DNA of 64,000 nucleotides from NCBI RefSeq assembly GCF_000149955.1, contig NC_030986.1, positions 2,239,886 to 2,303,885 of the forward strand, written 5' to 3'. Every line of letters begins with the position of its first letter. Position 1 is the stretch's first letter. The position numbers and the translations under genes were made by a program. This stretch comes from Fusarium oxysporum f. sp. lycopersici 4287. Lineage: Eukaryota; Ascomycota; Sordariomycetes; Hypocreales; Nectriaceae. This document shows positions 14,371 to 26,813 of this stretch, piece after piece. Below the pieces are notes generated by a model. The model ran no database searches, was not told the DNA's origin, and was given only the letters and a program-made list of their open reading frames with translations.

Positions 14371-15093
14371 TTACCTCCTTGCCGTCAAACCAGGAGCCGC
14401 GTTGAAACGTTCCTCACGCTCAGTCATAAACATGACCTGAATCCAATACTCCTTGGCATCCGGATCCCAAAAGGCAAACTGCTTGTCCTCGCGCTTGTCA
14501 AGCTCACGGGCAGGAATTTTGAAGCCAACTGTCTCGTAAGGTTCGGCGGCGACGAGTAGGTATTGGAAGTTCTTGTCGGGCTCCTCAACGTGCTGAGTGA
14601 AGGCGTTCATGACCTGCCACTTGGGAGATGTTTCGGGGGTCGCATCGGGATATTGGAGCTGGAAGAGCAGACCCTGCTGACGAGAGACAGGGTCGCGGAT
14701 CTTGGTGATCTTGTATCCTGGGCGTCCGATCTTTACGACGTTGCGACGCTGCGCGAAGCCTGCACCTGTGACTCCAATGGGGAGACCAGTAGCTGGGTCA
14801 ACGGCGCCTTGACGACCTTCTTTTTGCTCACGAGCAGCGCGACGGGCGAGGTTGGTCTGATGTTTCTTGCCCTGCGTATGAGCGAGGTAGGAGCCATCAT
14901 TCTGATGAACCGTGAGACAAAGACGGCACTCGAACGAGCCGACGTGATTCTTGAAGAAGTAGGGGTCCTTGTCGAGGTCGATGGTCTCGAGAGCGAGCTT
15001 GCGAAGACGTTCGCGACGATCGGCGTTGGTGGCGGATTGAGAAGCGACGCCTCCACCGCCGAATTTCGAGCCGGCGCGGTTTTGGAAATCCAT
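14371..15093 (-). CDS. prp11: Splicing factor 3A subunit 2 (Prp11/SF3A2)
   Basis: An intronless gene for 240 residues. It opens with MDFQNRAGSKFGGGG, the invariant start of the family. A matrin-type C2H2 zinc finger spans about residues 54-80 with Cys56, Cys59, His72 and His78. The C-terminal half carries GRPGYKITKIRDP and the PRP4-like/SF3a62 fold with FQYLLVAAEPYE and FAFWDPDAKEYWIQVMF. The protein is part of the SF3a complex of the U2 snRNP and is needed for branch-site recognition. It lacks the long proline-rich tail of the animal protein, as usual in fungi. The start at 15093 matches the conserved N-terminus; the frame is open 19 codons further upstream. It lies 297 bases downstream of the aminotransferase on the same strand and converges with cot1. 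Confidence 0.95.
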   Translation of the reverse strand: MDFQNRAGSKFGGGGVASQSATNADRRERLRKLALETIDLDKDPYFFKNHVGSFECRLCLTVHQNDGSYLAHTQGKKHQTNLARRAAREQKEGRQGAVDPATGLPIGVTGAGFAQRRNVVKIGRPGYKITKIRDPVSRQQGLLFQLQYPDATPETSPKWQVMNAFTQHVEEPDKNFQYLLVAAEPYETVGFKIPARELDKREDKQFAFWDPDAKEYWIQVMFMTEREERFNAAPGLTARR

Positions 15094-15208
15094 CGTCGAG
15101 GTTTTGTAATATGAGGAGTTGTGATGGAGATGAACGGTTGATTGGCGCAAGGGTCAGAAAGAAAGAAAAGCGCGATTGAAGGTGGAAGTATGGAGTTGTA
15201 CTGAGAAC

Positions 15209-15228
15209 TAGGTACCTTAAGATACCTA
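15209..15228. promoter_or_regulatory. TAGGTACCT motif in the prp11 upstream region
   Basis: An AGGTACCT palindrome at 15210-15217 is followed by AGATACCT, about 120 bases upstream of the prp11 ATG. Function unknown; the word recurs in other intergenic regions here. Confidence 0.45.
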
Positions 15229-15263
15229 AAGAACTATGTGGAGACCAAGGCAAGGGTGACTGG

Positions 15264-15268
15264 CCAAT
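15264..15268 (+). promoter_or_regulatory. CCAAT box upstream of prp11
   Basis: GGCCAATCAG about 170 bases upstream of the prp11 start codon fits the consensus of the heme-activator/CCAAT-binding complex. The site is short, so the call is tentative. Confidence 0.35.
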
Positions 15269-15390
15269 CAGACACTGAACATGCACTTGAACAACTTATA
15301 TCGACCATGTCTAACATCTGACAAATAAGACGGAGATATTTATTAACCTGTATAGTGTTTCGAATAAAGGTCTAATAATACGACTTGCAG

Positions 15391-16801
15391 TTAGATTTTA
15401 ACCATTTTCGCACGCTTAGAAACCCATGCCTCAACACAACTGACAAACCTGTCAAACTCGTCCGTGGGAGTGTCGAGCACCAAAGCCATGAATCCTCTGC
15501 GTACGACCCAGAAACCCTCCTCCATCATCTCAAGCCAAAAAAGGTCCCTCAAGGAATCGAGTTCTTCGACTTCACCAGATCTTTCGATCACACGAGAACC
15601 ATCCTTGGGAAAATGGACCCCCATGATAGTGCCGATACCAGTAAAGAGCACTCTTGTATCCTTTGTTACTACATTGAGCCGCTCCCTGAGCTCATCTCCA
15701 GATCTGGTGAATTGAGCTGCAACCTCAGGCGTGTAGATCTTTGTTAGGCCAGCGTAGCCAGCGTGTGTCACCAGAGTGTTGTTGTTAAAAGTGCCTGAAT
15801 GCGAGAGAGCAGCGGGAAGCCGTGGATCAAAAGCAGCCATGATATCTGCTCTACCGCCGAAAGCACCAAAAGCTAGGCCTCCACCGAGATACTTTCCAAA
15901 GGTCTTGAGGTCTGGTTTGAGTCCCCTCATTTCGGAGATGCCCCCTCCTGAGAGACGGGAGGTCATGACTTCGTCGATGATGAACAAGACGCCGGCCTGA
16001 AACTGTGAGTATACAAGATGGAGTAGACAGAGCACGTAGACTTACATTTCCAGCAATCTCTTGTATGCCCTGAAGAAATTCAGGGTGTCCGGGAATGCCA
16101 CCTCCAGAGCCTTGCATCCCTTCCACCAACACTGCAGCAATACCCTCACTCTCAATAGCAGCACGAGCGCTATCAAGATCGTTGTATCTGGCCACGACCC
16201 AATCATCCAGGTCGACATTATTGGCCTCTGGTTTCCCTCCCTTGAATCCTATCACAGCACCATGATAGCCCCCACTGAAAGTGACGACTTTTCTTTTCTT
16301 GGTGAAAGCCCTGGCAGCTGCTAGAGCGTGGATGTTGGCTTCAGTACCAGAGTTACAGAAGCGTACATGTTCCAGATTGAAGCGACTGCAGACTTCACGA
16401 GCGAATATCTGCTCTTGAGCTGTATTGCCACCAACATTCATGCCTACATTGTCAAGCACATCTCGAATAGCCGAGATAATGACAGGGTTGGAATGCCCAT
16501 AGAGAGCAGCTGTGAACTCGCCGGTGAAATCTGTATAACTATATGATCTGTAAGCAGAGTTTTTGGTTGTAATAGCTTACAGGACTTACGTATGTCCATC
16601 CTCAGAAGTAATTTGATGGCCTTTGCCAGACTTGATCACCACAGGGAATGGACTAGCGTGCAGAACAGTCCTCGTGTTCCCGCCAGGCATTGATTTGAGA
16701 GCTTCATCGTGAAGAGCCTTGGATCGAGGATTGCGATCAATGTATCGAGTCGTGGCGGCCTCGAGTTCCGCCTGAATTTGCTGGATGAGTTCTGAAGACA
16801 T
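15391..16801 (-). CDS. Class III PLP-dependent aminotransferase, glutamate-1-semialdehyde aminomutase-like
   Basis: Three exons, 16590-16801, 16046-16538 and 15391-16002, with introns of 51 and 43 bases, give 438 residues. Fold-type I class III landmarks are present: SMPGGNTRT near the start, YTDFTGEFTAALYGHS, NSGTEANIHALAAARAFT, GGYHGAV, the cofactor-ring aspartate in FIIDEVMTSR (about Asp245) and the Schiff-base lysine in TFGKYLGGGLAFGAFGGR (about Lys272). This is the layout of glutamate-1-semialdehyde 2,1-aminomutase and its relatives. Fungi make 5-aminolevulinate from glycine and succinyl-CoA, so a haem role is unlikely; the substrate is probably another amino or keto acid. The first acceptor was chosen at 16539 because it yields the family sequence GHTYTDF. 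It is divergent from nug1 with 756 bases between start codons. Confidence 0.88.
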
Positions 16802-17557
16802 GGCTACCTGTGGTGTTGACTTGGCGTTTAGTGTAAGTGTGTGCTGGCATCCAAGAGGAAAGGCAATGAATTATATATGTTGTTTCAGAATTAGTTTCAG
16901 TTGATCGATTTTACAACGATACAGATTCTTTCGCATTTCGGGAACAAGTGATAGTCATGGCATGTTGATATGTACCTAGTATGTTGTGGTGGTTTTCGGG
17001 TCTACCTTGGTATGTTATCGGGTTTCGGGTCTGGCGTGGGCATAGTTTCCACCGACTTGTTCACAACGATCCAAGTTAAGGAACTGCCAGAGTGACCATA
17101 CAATCAACGGGTTGATGGGCTTACGATTGATACTGAAAGTCCTTGTGTTAATTAAGCCCCTTAGATCATGCTTTACAATCACTTGAACTAGGATATTCCC
17201 AACACAGACACGTATCAGTAGATATGGGAACTCGAAGAGTCTCAAACTAGACAAGACCTCAAACAGCATGGAATTGAAACTGAATTGAAATATTTGACTT
17301 GTGACCTTATGATACATTTCATCGTTATCTGGAAATACCTTAGTAAGTCAACTCATCAATCTCAGGTTCCCTTTAGGTTGATTCACCAGCAAAGATACGT
17401 ACCTTCTGAAGTGGGGGAAGAAAAGCGGTCTGAAAAATAAAGCGGCAGAATTTGATATCCCACTTAATTTTTCAAACTTTTGGCCGAGACTATGCAGTGA
17501 AGACGAGAACTAGACAAGACAAGCCGATCACAGTAAAATCAAGTCAAGGATTTCACA
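16802..17557. promoter_or_regulatory. Divergent promoter region between aminotransferase and nug1
   Basis: About 0.75 kb of AT-leaning sequence between two divergent start codons. It contains GTACCTAGTATG at 16972-16983 and a CTACCTTGGTATG near 17003. No coding sequence seen. Confidence 0.45.
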
Positions 17558-19255
17558 ATGGCCGGTTCAATTACCAAACCCAAGAGTAGGTCGAATCAAC
17601 ATAAACCCACTCGAAAATAGAGTCTCCAATACTAATTTGATTGTCCAGAGCCCAAGTCTAAGCGAACTCCCGTTCGTCTTCGCCACAAGATCGAAAAGGC
17701 TTCCGCCGCAAAGCAAAAGAAGGAGCGCAAGTTGGCAAAGAAGAACCCGGAATGGCGATCAAAGTTAAAGAAGGACCCCGGCATCCCCAACCTGTTCCCC
17801 TACAAGGAGAAGCTGCTCCAGGAGATCGAAGAGAACCGTCTAAAGAAGGCCGAGGAGGCGCAAAGAAGAAAGGAGCTGGCCAAGGCTGCAAAGACGGGCG
17901 CCAAGGACGAGGCGGCCATGACCGATGTCCAGGTCGACGTTGGCGACGAGATGGAGGAGGACGGCATGGACGAGGATATCGACGAGTCAAACCCCATGGC
18001 TGCGCTTATCGCGAGCGCCCGCGCTGCTGCTGCTACCTATGATCGACAACTCGCTGACGACGATGATATGGACGAGGACGACGATAGCGACGGCTCCGAC
18101 AACGACCGTGGCCCTGAGATGTCCATTGGTCAGGCCTCATCAAGAAAGACCTACGACAGAGTCTTCAAGCAGGTCGTTGAGCAGGCCGATGTTGTTCTTT
18201 ATGTCCTCGATGCTCGCGATCCCGAGGGCACCCGCTCTCGCGAGGTTGAGCGCCAGATTATGGCTGCCGCATCTGGCGGCAAGCGACTGATCCTTGTCAT
18301 TAACAAGGTTGATCTCATCCCTCCCAAGGTTCTACGAGACTGGCTTATCTACCTGCGACGATACTTCCCTACTCTGCCTCTCCGAGCCTCTGGCGCTGCT
18401 CCCAACGCCCACACCTTTAACCACCGCGACCTGACCGTCCAGAGCACCTCTGCCACGCTCTTCAAGGCCCTCAAGAGCTTTGCCGCCAGCCGACAACTCA
18501 AGCGCGCCGTCTCTGTTGGTGTTATCGGTTATCCTAACGTCGGCAAGAGCTCTGTTATCAACGCTCTTCTTTCAAGGATGAGCGGTAAGGGTGGCAGCTC
18601 TTCCAAGGCTTGCCCTGCTGGTGCCGAGGCTGGTGTTACCACAAGTATTCGCTCTGTCAAGATCGACAGCAAGCTTACTCTTCTCGACTCCCCCGGTGTT
18701 GTTTTCCCTTCATCGTCTTCCACCCAATCTGCTGGTCTCGTTTCTCTCAAGAACGCCACTGAGGCACATGCTCACTTGGTTCTCCTCAACGCTGTCCCCC
18801 CCAAGCAGATCGCCGATCCTATGCCCGCCGTAACTCTTCTCCTGAAGCGTCTGTCAGCTTCTCCCGATCTTATGCAGAAGCTCACAAGCGTCTACGATAT
18901 TCCTGCCCTCCTCCCTGATCGTGCCGATGGTGATATCACCACCGACTTCCTCGTTCAAGTCGCCCGCAAGAGAGGCCGTCTTGGTCGTGGCGGTATTCCT
19001 AACCTCTCTGCTGCTGCTATGACAGTCGTCACTGACTGGCGAGACGGCCGCATCCAGGGATGGGTTGAGCCTCCTGTTCTAGCTGTCGAGTCGACAACTA
19101 CCGCCTCCAAGTCGGCCATCAAGAACGCTGGCGAGGACGAGGTTGCTGCTGACCAGAAGCAGATCGTGACCGAATGGGCTGCCGAGTTCAAGCTCGAGGG
19201 CCTATGGGGTGACGATGAGGGCAGTGCCGAAGCCGCCGATGCAATGGAGCAGTAA
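17558..19255 (+). CDS. nug1: Nuclear/nucleolar GTPase Nug1 (nucleostemin/GNL3 family)
   Basis: Exons 17558-17585 and 17649-19255 are joined across a 63-base intron and give 544 residues. The very short first exon encodes MAGSITKPK; the join restores the basic N-terminus KSKRTPVRLRHKIEKA. It is a circularly permuted GTPase: G4 NKVD at about residues 228-231 comes before the P-loop GYPNVGKSS at about 303-311 and G3 DSPGV at about 356. The leading LYVLDARDPEGTRS is the family signature. An acidic stretch (about 100-160) precedes the GTPase domain. Nug1 acts in maturation and nuclear export of the 60S ribosomal subunit. It converges on dis3 with 233 bases between stop codons. Confidence 0.93.
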
Positions 19256-19488
19256 AGAAAAGTGTTTCAGCGGTTTTGTTCAGCAAAATGACGGAAGGGT
19301 TAACATGAGTTCTTCACTGGAAAGTTTGGCGTTTCAAGGATCTGGTAGAACGGTTTATATCCGTGCATATACATTCGTAAAAAAACAATTTGTCTTCCCA
19401 AAACTCCTACATGGTTTACCAAGTGACTCGTAGATTATGCATGATGCCGTGTACCTCCCAACACAACCCAGCTTTTGTTCGTCTATAT

Positions 19489-22400
19489 CTATGCTTCGAT
19501 CAATTCCATCTTGACACCGCGTTTGCCTGTCATTTCATCCTTCTCGTCACGGACTCTAACCCTGACTTTTTGGAAGAGCTCTACCTTGATCTCGCGGCTT
19601 CCCTTGGTTGTAAGCGTGTATGTCTCTGCGTCATACTCAGCCTCGGGCTCAGGCTCTGCAAGGTCTCGAAGGCGGATCAGGCCCTCTGTACCAAATCGTG
19701 GAACAAGAACGACGAAGCCGTTGCTGAAAATCTTCATCACGAACGCGTCTTCCTCAGCAACCTTGCCCTTCAGGGCTTGGCCGACATAGTAGGCGATGCT
19801 GGCACGACCAGCCATCTGAGCATTGCGGTGGCGCACGTTGATGTTCTTACAGACAGCCTCAAGGCGACCCCGGCTGCGGACGTTGGGGTGTATGGCCTCA
19901 TAGTCGATGGCAGCAGCGAGCTGTCTGTGGGCAAGAAGATCGGCGTAACGTCTAATGGGAGAGGTGAAATGAGTGTAGATCTCTGAAGCAAGACCGTAAT
20001 GGCGGAATTCAGGATAGGCTTGTGTTCCAGAGCAGAAATACTCTGCACTCATCATGCAGCGAGTAGCCATGATACGCACAAGGGTGTTGAAGAATGGCTC
20101 CTTGGGGTCCACGCACTGATCCAGAGAATCGGCAAGGGCCTTGCTGGAGTCGGTCCGCAACTCCATGCCACGCTTGGTGCGGAGTTGGTTTGATAGTTCG
20201 TCAAAGTTTGTCTTTGGGGGAGCCGCGTGACGTCGGAGAATGGCGGTTTGAGGAAATGCTTCATAGATCTTGGCTGCAACGCTAACGTTGGCAAACAACA
20301 TGAACTCTTCGACGAGAGAGTTTGTATCGAGAAGCTGCTTTGTCTTGACATCAATAGGGTCAGACGTCTCAGATTCAGTTTGCACCTTGACTTCTGGGGA
20401 AGAGAGGCTCAGGGCACCAGCATCCATTCGCTTCTTCTTTAATTTCTTGGACAACATGAGAAGCATGCGCATTCCCTTGGTAAGATCGTCTTGCTGAGAC
20501 TCATCGTCAATTCGCAACTGGGCCTGTTCGTAGCTGAACGCTTCTCGAGATTTGATGACAGACTTGGTGAAGCGAACGTTGACGATGTCAGCATTGTCGT
20601 TCAGCTCCCAGAGCACCGAGAATGCAAATCGCTCGACGTAAGGCTTGAGCGAGCAAAGATCCGTACCGAGAAGAGGAGGCAGCATATCGATACGCTTGTC
20701 GACGAGATAGACTGTGGTACCCCGGATACTGGCTTCAGTATCCATGGCGTTGGCAGGCTTGACAAAGTTGGACACGTCGGCGATGTGAACACCAACTTCA
20801 TAGTTCCCATTAGGGAGCTGTTTGGCATGGAGAGCATCATCGATATCCTGGCACCCAACAGGGTCAATACTGCAGATGAGAAGACCTCGGAGATCCTCTC
20901 TCTGCCTCCAGCCAGGATCTTCCATGCTCGTCGGCACTCTCCAGTCGTGTCCCTCTCTGGGAAGGCAGTCCAATACGGTCTTGGGAAAAGGCCGATATTG
21001 AACATCCCACTCCAGCAACAGAGCTTCAGTCTCGGCCGACTTGGTCTCCAGCTCACCCAAAGATCGCACAAAATGTCCGACAGGATGTCTTGAGTCACGC
21101 TCCCAGGCATCAATAGTTACCAACAGGCGCTTGCCAAGAAGGTCAGCAACCTGTCGTGTACGAAGGCGGATTTTGGGAATCTTCTTGTCCATTGGGATGA
21201 GGAAAACGCTATCCTGCTTGCGACCTTGGCTGGAACCCTTACTGGCTGACGATGGGTCGATATGACCAACATACTGACGCCAATTACGCTTGATAACACC
21301 CACAACCTTGGCCGTAGGCTGTGGCTTGCTCTCCGATGCACTCTTCTGAGTCTTCCTGACCTGCTCTTGCAAGGCCTTTCGCTCCTTTTCAGATACGAGA
21401 TCCTGGCTCTCTTCCACATCTGCATTCTCGTTCTTGGTGATGGCGTCCTCCTCAATGATCTTTGTCGAAGGTTCTTTCCACTGATCTTGGGGAAGAACTT
21501 CAACAACCACAACATCACCATCAACGGCTCGGTTGATGTTTTCGCGACCCAATACGAGAAGAGGTTTGGGGAACGCCGGTACTTTGATTGAACCCTCGAG
21601 GTAGTTATATGGCGACACGTTGAAGATTCCTTGATGCATCAACCCAGCCTTGACTCCGGTCATCATCCTTGATAGAGTAAAGTATTCAGGGTACAGCATC
21701 TGACCCTGCTTCTTAAAAGACTCTTGGTTTTGAGCTTCTGCGACCATATCAAGTAGTCTCTCGCCATCTTCGAGGCCGCTCACATAGTCCCGGAGAGAAG
21801 ATGCGTGAAGCCCCTCTTCTTTGGCCTTGCGAAGGTTCTCTCGATCATCGCTAAGCATCACTACTGCTGGCAGCTTTTTCGCCTTTGTCCTGGCAAGATG
21901 CTCGCCGTACCACTTGACGGCTAACCGCACAGCTCTGTCATTCCTGTCGTTCACAGTCTCATTTGCCTGACGGTGGACGAATGTCTCGAGCCTAAAGTCG
22001 TTAAAAAAGACGTAAAATCTCTTATCCTCGCTCTTTGTGAGCCCCACTAGACGGTTGTAGAGTGGTAATGACCGATTTCGCAGCTCCTCCAGTACTGTTT
22101 GCAGGATGATAACATCGTAGAAAGCTGAGCTCTGCTCGAAAAGGTCCATTGCGTTGAGCAACGCGTTAGTATCAGGCACCAGGTAATGGCCCTGGGGGAA
22201 AGTCTCGGTGCCTGCTGGCTTGTCCGAGAGCACAAAAGGCTGAGCTGCAATACTCATTAATAGACTGAACGAGTCAGGCGAAAGAAACAGTCTCACCTTG
22301 CTGAGCGGCATTTCTAGGGGCATCCTGAAGACAAGCTTTGCAGAGCTTGGAAGAGCAGGGGATGTCAGTTCGTAAGTAGACTTCTCTCACGATTTTCTGC

Positions 22401-22492
22401 ACCTTGCCACTCCGGGTTGATCGCACGTAGACCTTGCTCGAGATGTTTGAGGCCAGAGAATCTGTCTCGGTAGATCTTTTCAAGCTCGCCAT
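19489..22492 (-). CDS. dis3: Exosome catalytic subunit Dis3/Rrp44
   Basis: Exons 22297-22492 and 19489-22244, with a 52-base intron (GTGAGA...GCAG), give 983 residues. The first exon carries the CR3 cysteine motif (DIPCSSKLCKAC). The PIN domain follows, with the acidic residues of the endonuclease visible in LVPDTN (Asp90), TVLEEL, NDRNDR and LSDDREN. Two cold-shock domains lead to the RNB domain, where SIDPVGCQDIDDALHA (Asp about 526-535) is the intact exonuclease centre. RRYADLLAHRQL closes the RNB domain and an S1 domain ends the protein. Dis3 is the processive 3'-5' nuclease of the nuclear and cytoplasmic exosome. Length is close to the yeast protein (about 1000). The ATG at 22492 was chosen because it gives the family N-terminus with VYVRSTRSGKVQKIVREVYLR split across this quote. 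Confidence 0.96.
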
Positions 22493-25400
22493 CTTTGACA
22501 GGCTGCTTTTCTCGCGACGTGGTAAAGTTCAGAGCAGATAATAATGATGAAAAGACTGTTGATCGCAAAGCGTTCGAGTAGGCGATAGTGGGGCGCTTAT
22601 CGATAAGTCAGCAATTGTTCATGTTCTTCGAGGTCCTGCGAACGAGCAAGAATCTTGATAGTAGTTTTGAGGGCTATTACCTCCTGAAGAGAGAGAACAA
22701 AGGAATAGCGAGTCTCTCTCTGTATGGGCTGTAAAGCAGCTGATAATTCCCATTACTTCTTTCCCTTTCTTGGAAATCTATGTTTAGCAGATCCTTATCA
22801 CATGACGATAAAGTCACGTGCTCTGAACTTCACTTCACTTCACCTTCCTCTCAGATCTTCTATCTACAGGACAAAATTCGATGCCCTGAGCACCAGGAGC
22901 TTGAAATTGAAACAACAACAGATTATGTTTAAGCTATTAGAGAGAACATGCGTTGTCCCGGAAGCATGCTGCCAAGCTCTTGCTGCGTTCTCCATCTGCT
23001 AAATACACATGACTTACACATCCGATCCGACAGTCGCATGCTATTCTAATGCACAGAATCCTCAGCATCTCTCCATATCGTCGAATATCTGACTGGAACT
23101 CCTTTTCATCAATGGAGAAAAGAGGAATCATTGGACCTTGCCTTAGTTGCACTCAGAGCCGCCAGTCCAGAGCCTGCGAGGTCTAGTCAACGAGACCGCA
23201 AATTAGATGATAGCTTTCAACATCTTGTATGAACCAATCATAAAAGCCTTATTGCGGTCATGTGGCAAAGGGACAGATTCACAGTCTCAAATTCATACAC
23301 AAGGTTGTGTTATCCTACCCGCCCTCTAGGTTGCGCTAAGTTCATCTTCTCCAACACGGGCTCAGAGACGTGTCTTTCCTCAAAGCCCGTTACATGATAA
23401 GGCGTGATACACAGTATTAACTGTCTAGCAGAGTCTCGGTAGGTGGGACACTGTTAGCAGCTACGAGCACTGCATCTGGCCAAGTCCTACTATCACCATG
23501 GAGATGAGCCAGGAAGCGTTTTGCTGTTACAAGGAAAAGTTTGGCCATGAAGTGCTATAATACCTTAGGGGGTCTGTTTATCACTGTGTGCGGTGTCAAG
23601 GCTCGCACTTTTTACCCTCTCACGAACGTCGGATCCCGAGTCGTATTAGCAAGAGCTTACCAGGAAGATGGCCAAATGCTCACCCGGCTCGAAAATATAC
23701 AGCTTCTATATCCTAGGGGTCTCACCAACACCTAAGAAGTTTGGAAAATACCCTCGGATTAGTTTTGTAGTCCGACATACGCTATGCCGTGAAGGTCACA
23801 ATGCATGCGCTTCAGGGTTTGAGCATACTGCAAAGCAGAAGAAACCACCAGCCTCATTCTCAGACCTAGTACCTTAAAGAAAGCAGTCCTTTCGGCGCTT
23901 CTGTCTCCTGTACATCTATCGAGTTCAATCTCACAGTTCAATACTGGGAGGATTCTCCGCTGATAATGCACCGGCTGCTTCGGGGGCCAGAGCCGACAGA
24001 TTTGCCTGATGTGACTTGAAATCAATGTTACAATGATGGACAGATTTGACAGTCAGCCTCAATATGCAGATAGCGTCCTGAACCAATGGCAATCCTGCTA
24101 TGCGCTGTCATGAGAAGCATTGATACGGAAAGGGATCGACTTGGTAAAGTCTCTTCAGGCTCCGAGGGTTCACAAGGATACCGCAGGGCAGTAGAACTTC
24201 CCGATAGATGTGCTTCCCTTGTCCTCATTTTATTCTTCCCGCAGGCCTCGGGCATTGAGTCACACATGATCATGTTGAGTTGGCTTCTGCCCGATCATTG
24301 GCCCTGGCCATCTGCAATATCATTCAAACATCCTATCTACAATATACAATAAAACTTGACGAGCACAAAACTATTGCTCGGTTCGTTCCAACCTCTACTC
24401 CACTATTTCGCCCGATGGAGGCAAGTTACTGTGTTTGCAAGGTATACTGTGGCTGGCGATATGAAGCCTTTGCGAAGGATGAGAGGGATATCACAACGAT
24501 AGTGGCAAATTCTAATATTAGCGAAGTTGTCGAGAACGATAGCCCACAGGGCAACAGTGACCATTGGGGCTTACTGGAGTCGCGACATTGCTGTCATCAA
24601 TATCCCTGTAGCCTATTGCTATGACTGAGGCTGCGATTGTTGATATCGTATCAAAATTTCAAACATATATTGGCAAACCAAGCAACTCACCGGTAGTGCT
24701 TTCACAGCATTCAAGAATGGGATGGGCATTTATGACAACATATTGATATGACCGTTCTTCACCTTCAGTCTGCCTGACGGGGACAGATGCAACCAACCGA
24801 AGTATTTCTGCCAACTGCAGGGCTTTGGTTGTTGCATATTGATGGGTCTTGTCAGACCCGAAGGCTATTCGGATCTATTGTCAGTCCTTTCAGATATTTG
24901 TGAATTACTCGATTCTTCAACCAGTTTACACGAGCGTTGTGTTTAGCATTTCCAGGCGTGGCTGCGGCCGGTGAGCAGAACCCTAGGACAGCGCGTCGAT
25001 CCATGTGATGGGCGAAGGGGTAGCAGCAGGCTGCTGTATTAGGAAATGCATGACGCCGGGTACTGTTAGGCCCGGGGGTTTGCTCGAGTCTGAGAATGCG
25101 GCGCGCGTCAGAGAAGAGCTCACGGGGTCGCGTTTAGCGTGCAATAAGAGCTCGTAAGAAACAAGAGGATGTATGTCCCGAAGAGACTTTGCATTCGAGC
25201 ATGAGCAGAATATAATCTCCTCCTGGTTGCGAAGGGCTCAACGTCAATACATGGTGGGCAACTTATACAAAGCATGTCGCTTTGCTTTCATGCCACATGT
25301 ATCTCAAGAGCATGGCGCGCGTCGTAGAAAAGGAAGCCCACAGCACACCCGTTGAACGTTTCGATGGTAAGGACTTACCTGGTGAACAGGAACTATCGTT

Positions 25401-26780
25401 CTGCCACTGGATGGAATCAGGCATCGGTAGTAACGAATGGGAAATGATTCAAATCGGATTGCTGCACTTTGAACCATCTGAAGGACAAGCATATCATTAA
25501 AATGAACAGGGGCCTGGGTGTGAGGCTATTGGAATGAGGGCCGAGACAAACGCCTCTTGTTGGTAGCCAAGAATCGGCCGCACGGACTGATGTGATTGGT
25601 GTCGTACTCGCAAGTCAGCCAGAAGACGAAGTTTCCAGCTGGTCAGGCGTCACAAGACAGAGAGCCGAGGGCAGATTAGCAAGGATGATACATCAGCATG
25701 ATGCAATGCGGACCCGGATTTATGGAGAAGGCTGTTGACTCAGGTATTGTTAGCGGGCTAAAGAGACAATGGCGACTCAGTTATTCAAAGAATAGAGAAA
25801 CCGCGCAAGGTGAAGGAGATGGCAGCCAGCCAAACAAAACGGGAGGTTAAATTATACCTTGGGGACGCGAGACCAGGATCTGGAGAGGGGAAACTCAGCC
25901 ACTTGACGGTGATTTTCCACAAGAGATTAAGCCGAGGCGAAGAGACTGGGGATCCGGCGCCGGCAAGGTTTCACGTGCGGGCCGGCCGGGAAAGCAACCT
26001 CATACGACGTTTGCCAGTGATCTACAAGCGAGATTTTTTACGTTACGGTTTAAGGCAGGTACTGAAGTTGAAGGTCCATGGTTAGGGCGCCTTTGGCTTG
26101 ATGTGTTTGGGCACATCTCAACGACGGCTGAGTGATGGGCGAACCATGACGACGCAACAGAGACTAATTAAATTTCGCTAGAGATTCGTGCCACAGTATG
26201 AAAAAAGCATGAGGATGAGGCTCAAAGATACCAACGGCTGAACGGTTTCATAGATGGCAGGTTGTTGGAGCATGGAATAAAAGCCGCGGCGGGCCAAGTC
26301 AAACATAGGCGAGGTGGATCAGTTTGGTGATCGATATCGGTAGCCCCCGCTCATCAATAATGAATGGGAACTGTGGCTTGTTAGTTCGCAGGCGTGCAGC
26401 CCGTCTGTGGATATGAGCTGAGCATCACGAGGGAACGCGGGGCACAGATGTCTCTCCCATTCCCAGAAGGTGAAGGGCCATGCTTCTCGCGTATCTCGTC
26501 TACGACCTTAGGTCAATCCATGGGCCATGGCGGAGACAGCAGCCTCTGGGGTCCAGGTTGGGGTCACGGTGGATGGAAGATCCTGGATCTGTAGAAGCTT
26601 TAGGAGCACTCGCATTGCTAACATAGGTAGCGGGTCCCCCTGTTTGGTACTATGCAGAGATGCAGCCTCTCGCTAGCCATGGCATTTCTCCATGATCGTA
26701 CAATGTCCATGGAGGGAGGAGAGCCACATAGCGGGAACTGTGTGCGTGCGGGGACGGATGGATGGTGAACGAGGATCGTG

Positions 26781-26813
26781 GGTTGGGCTGGGCTGGTTAG
26801 GCTGGGCTGGGCT
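26781..26813. repeat. GGGCT tandem repeat
   Basis: Imperfect copies of GGGCTG, with two clear tandem blocks separated by GTTA. Confidence 0.7.

Noticed and set aside
19390..21591. Several plus-strand open frames of 60-200 codons across 19.4-21.6 kb
   Set aside because: They lie antisense to the well-supported dis3 gene and have no domains; they are shadows of its codon use.
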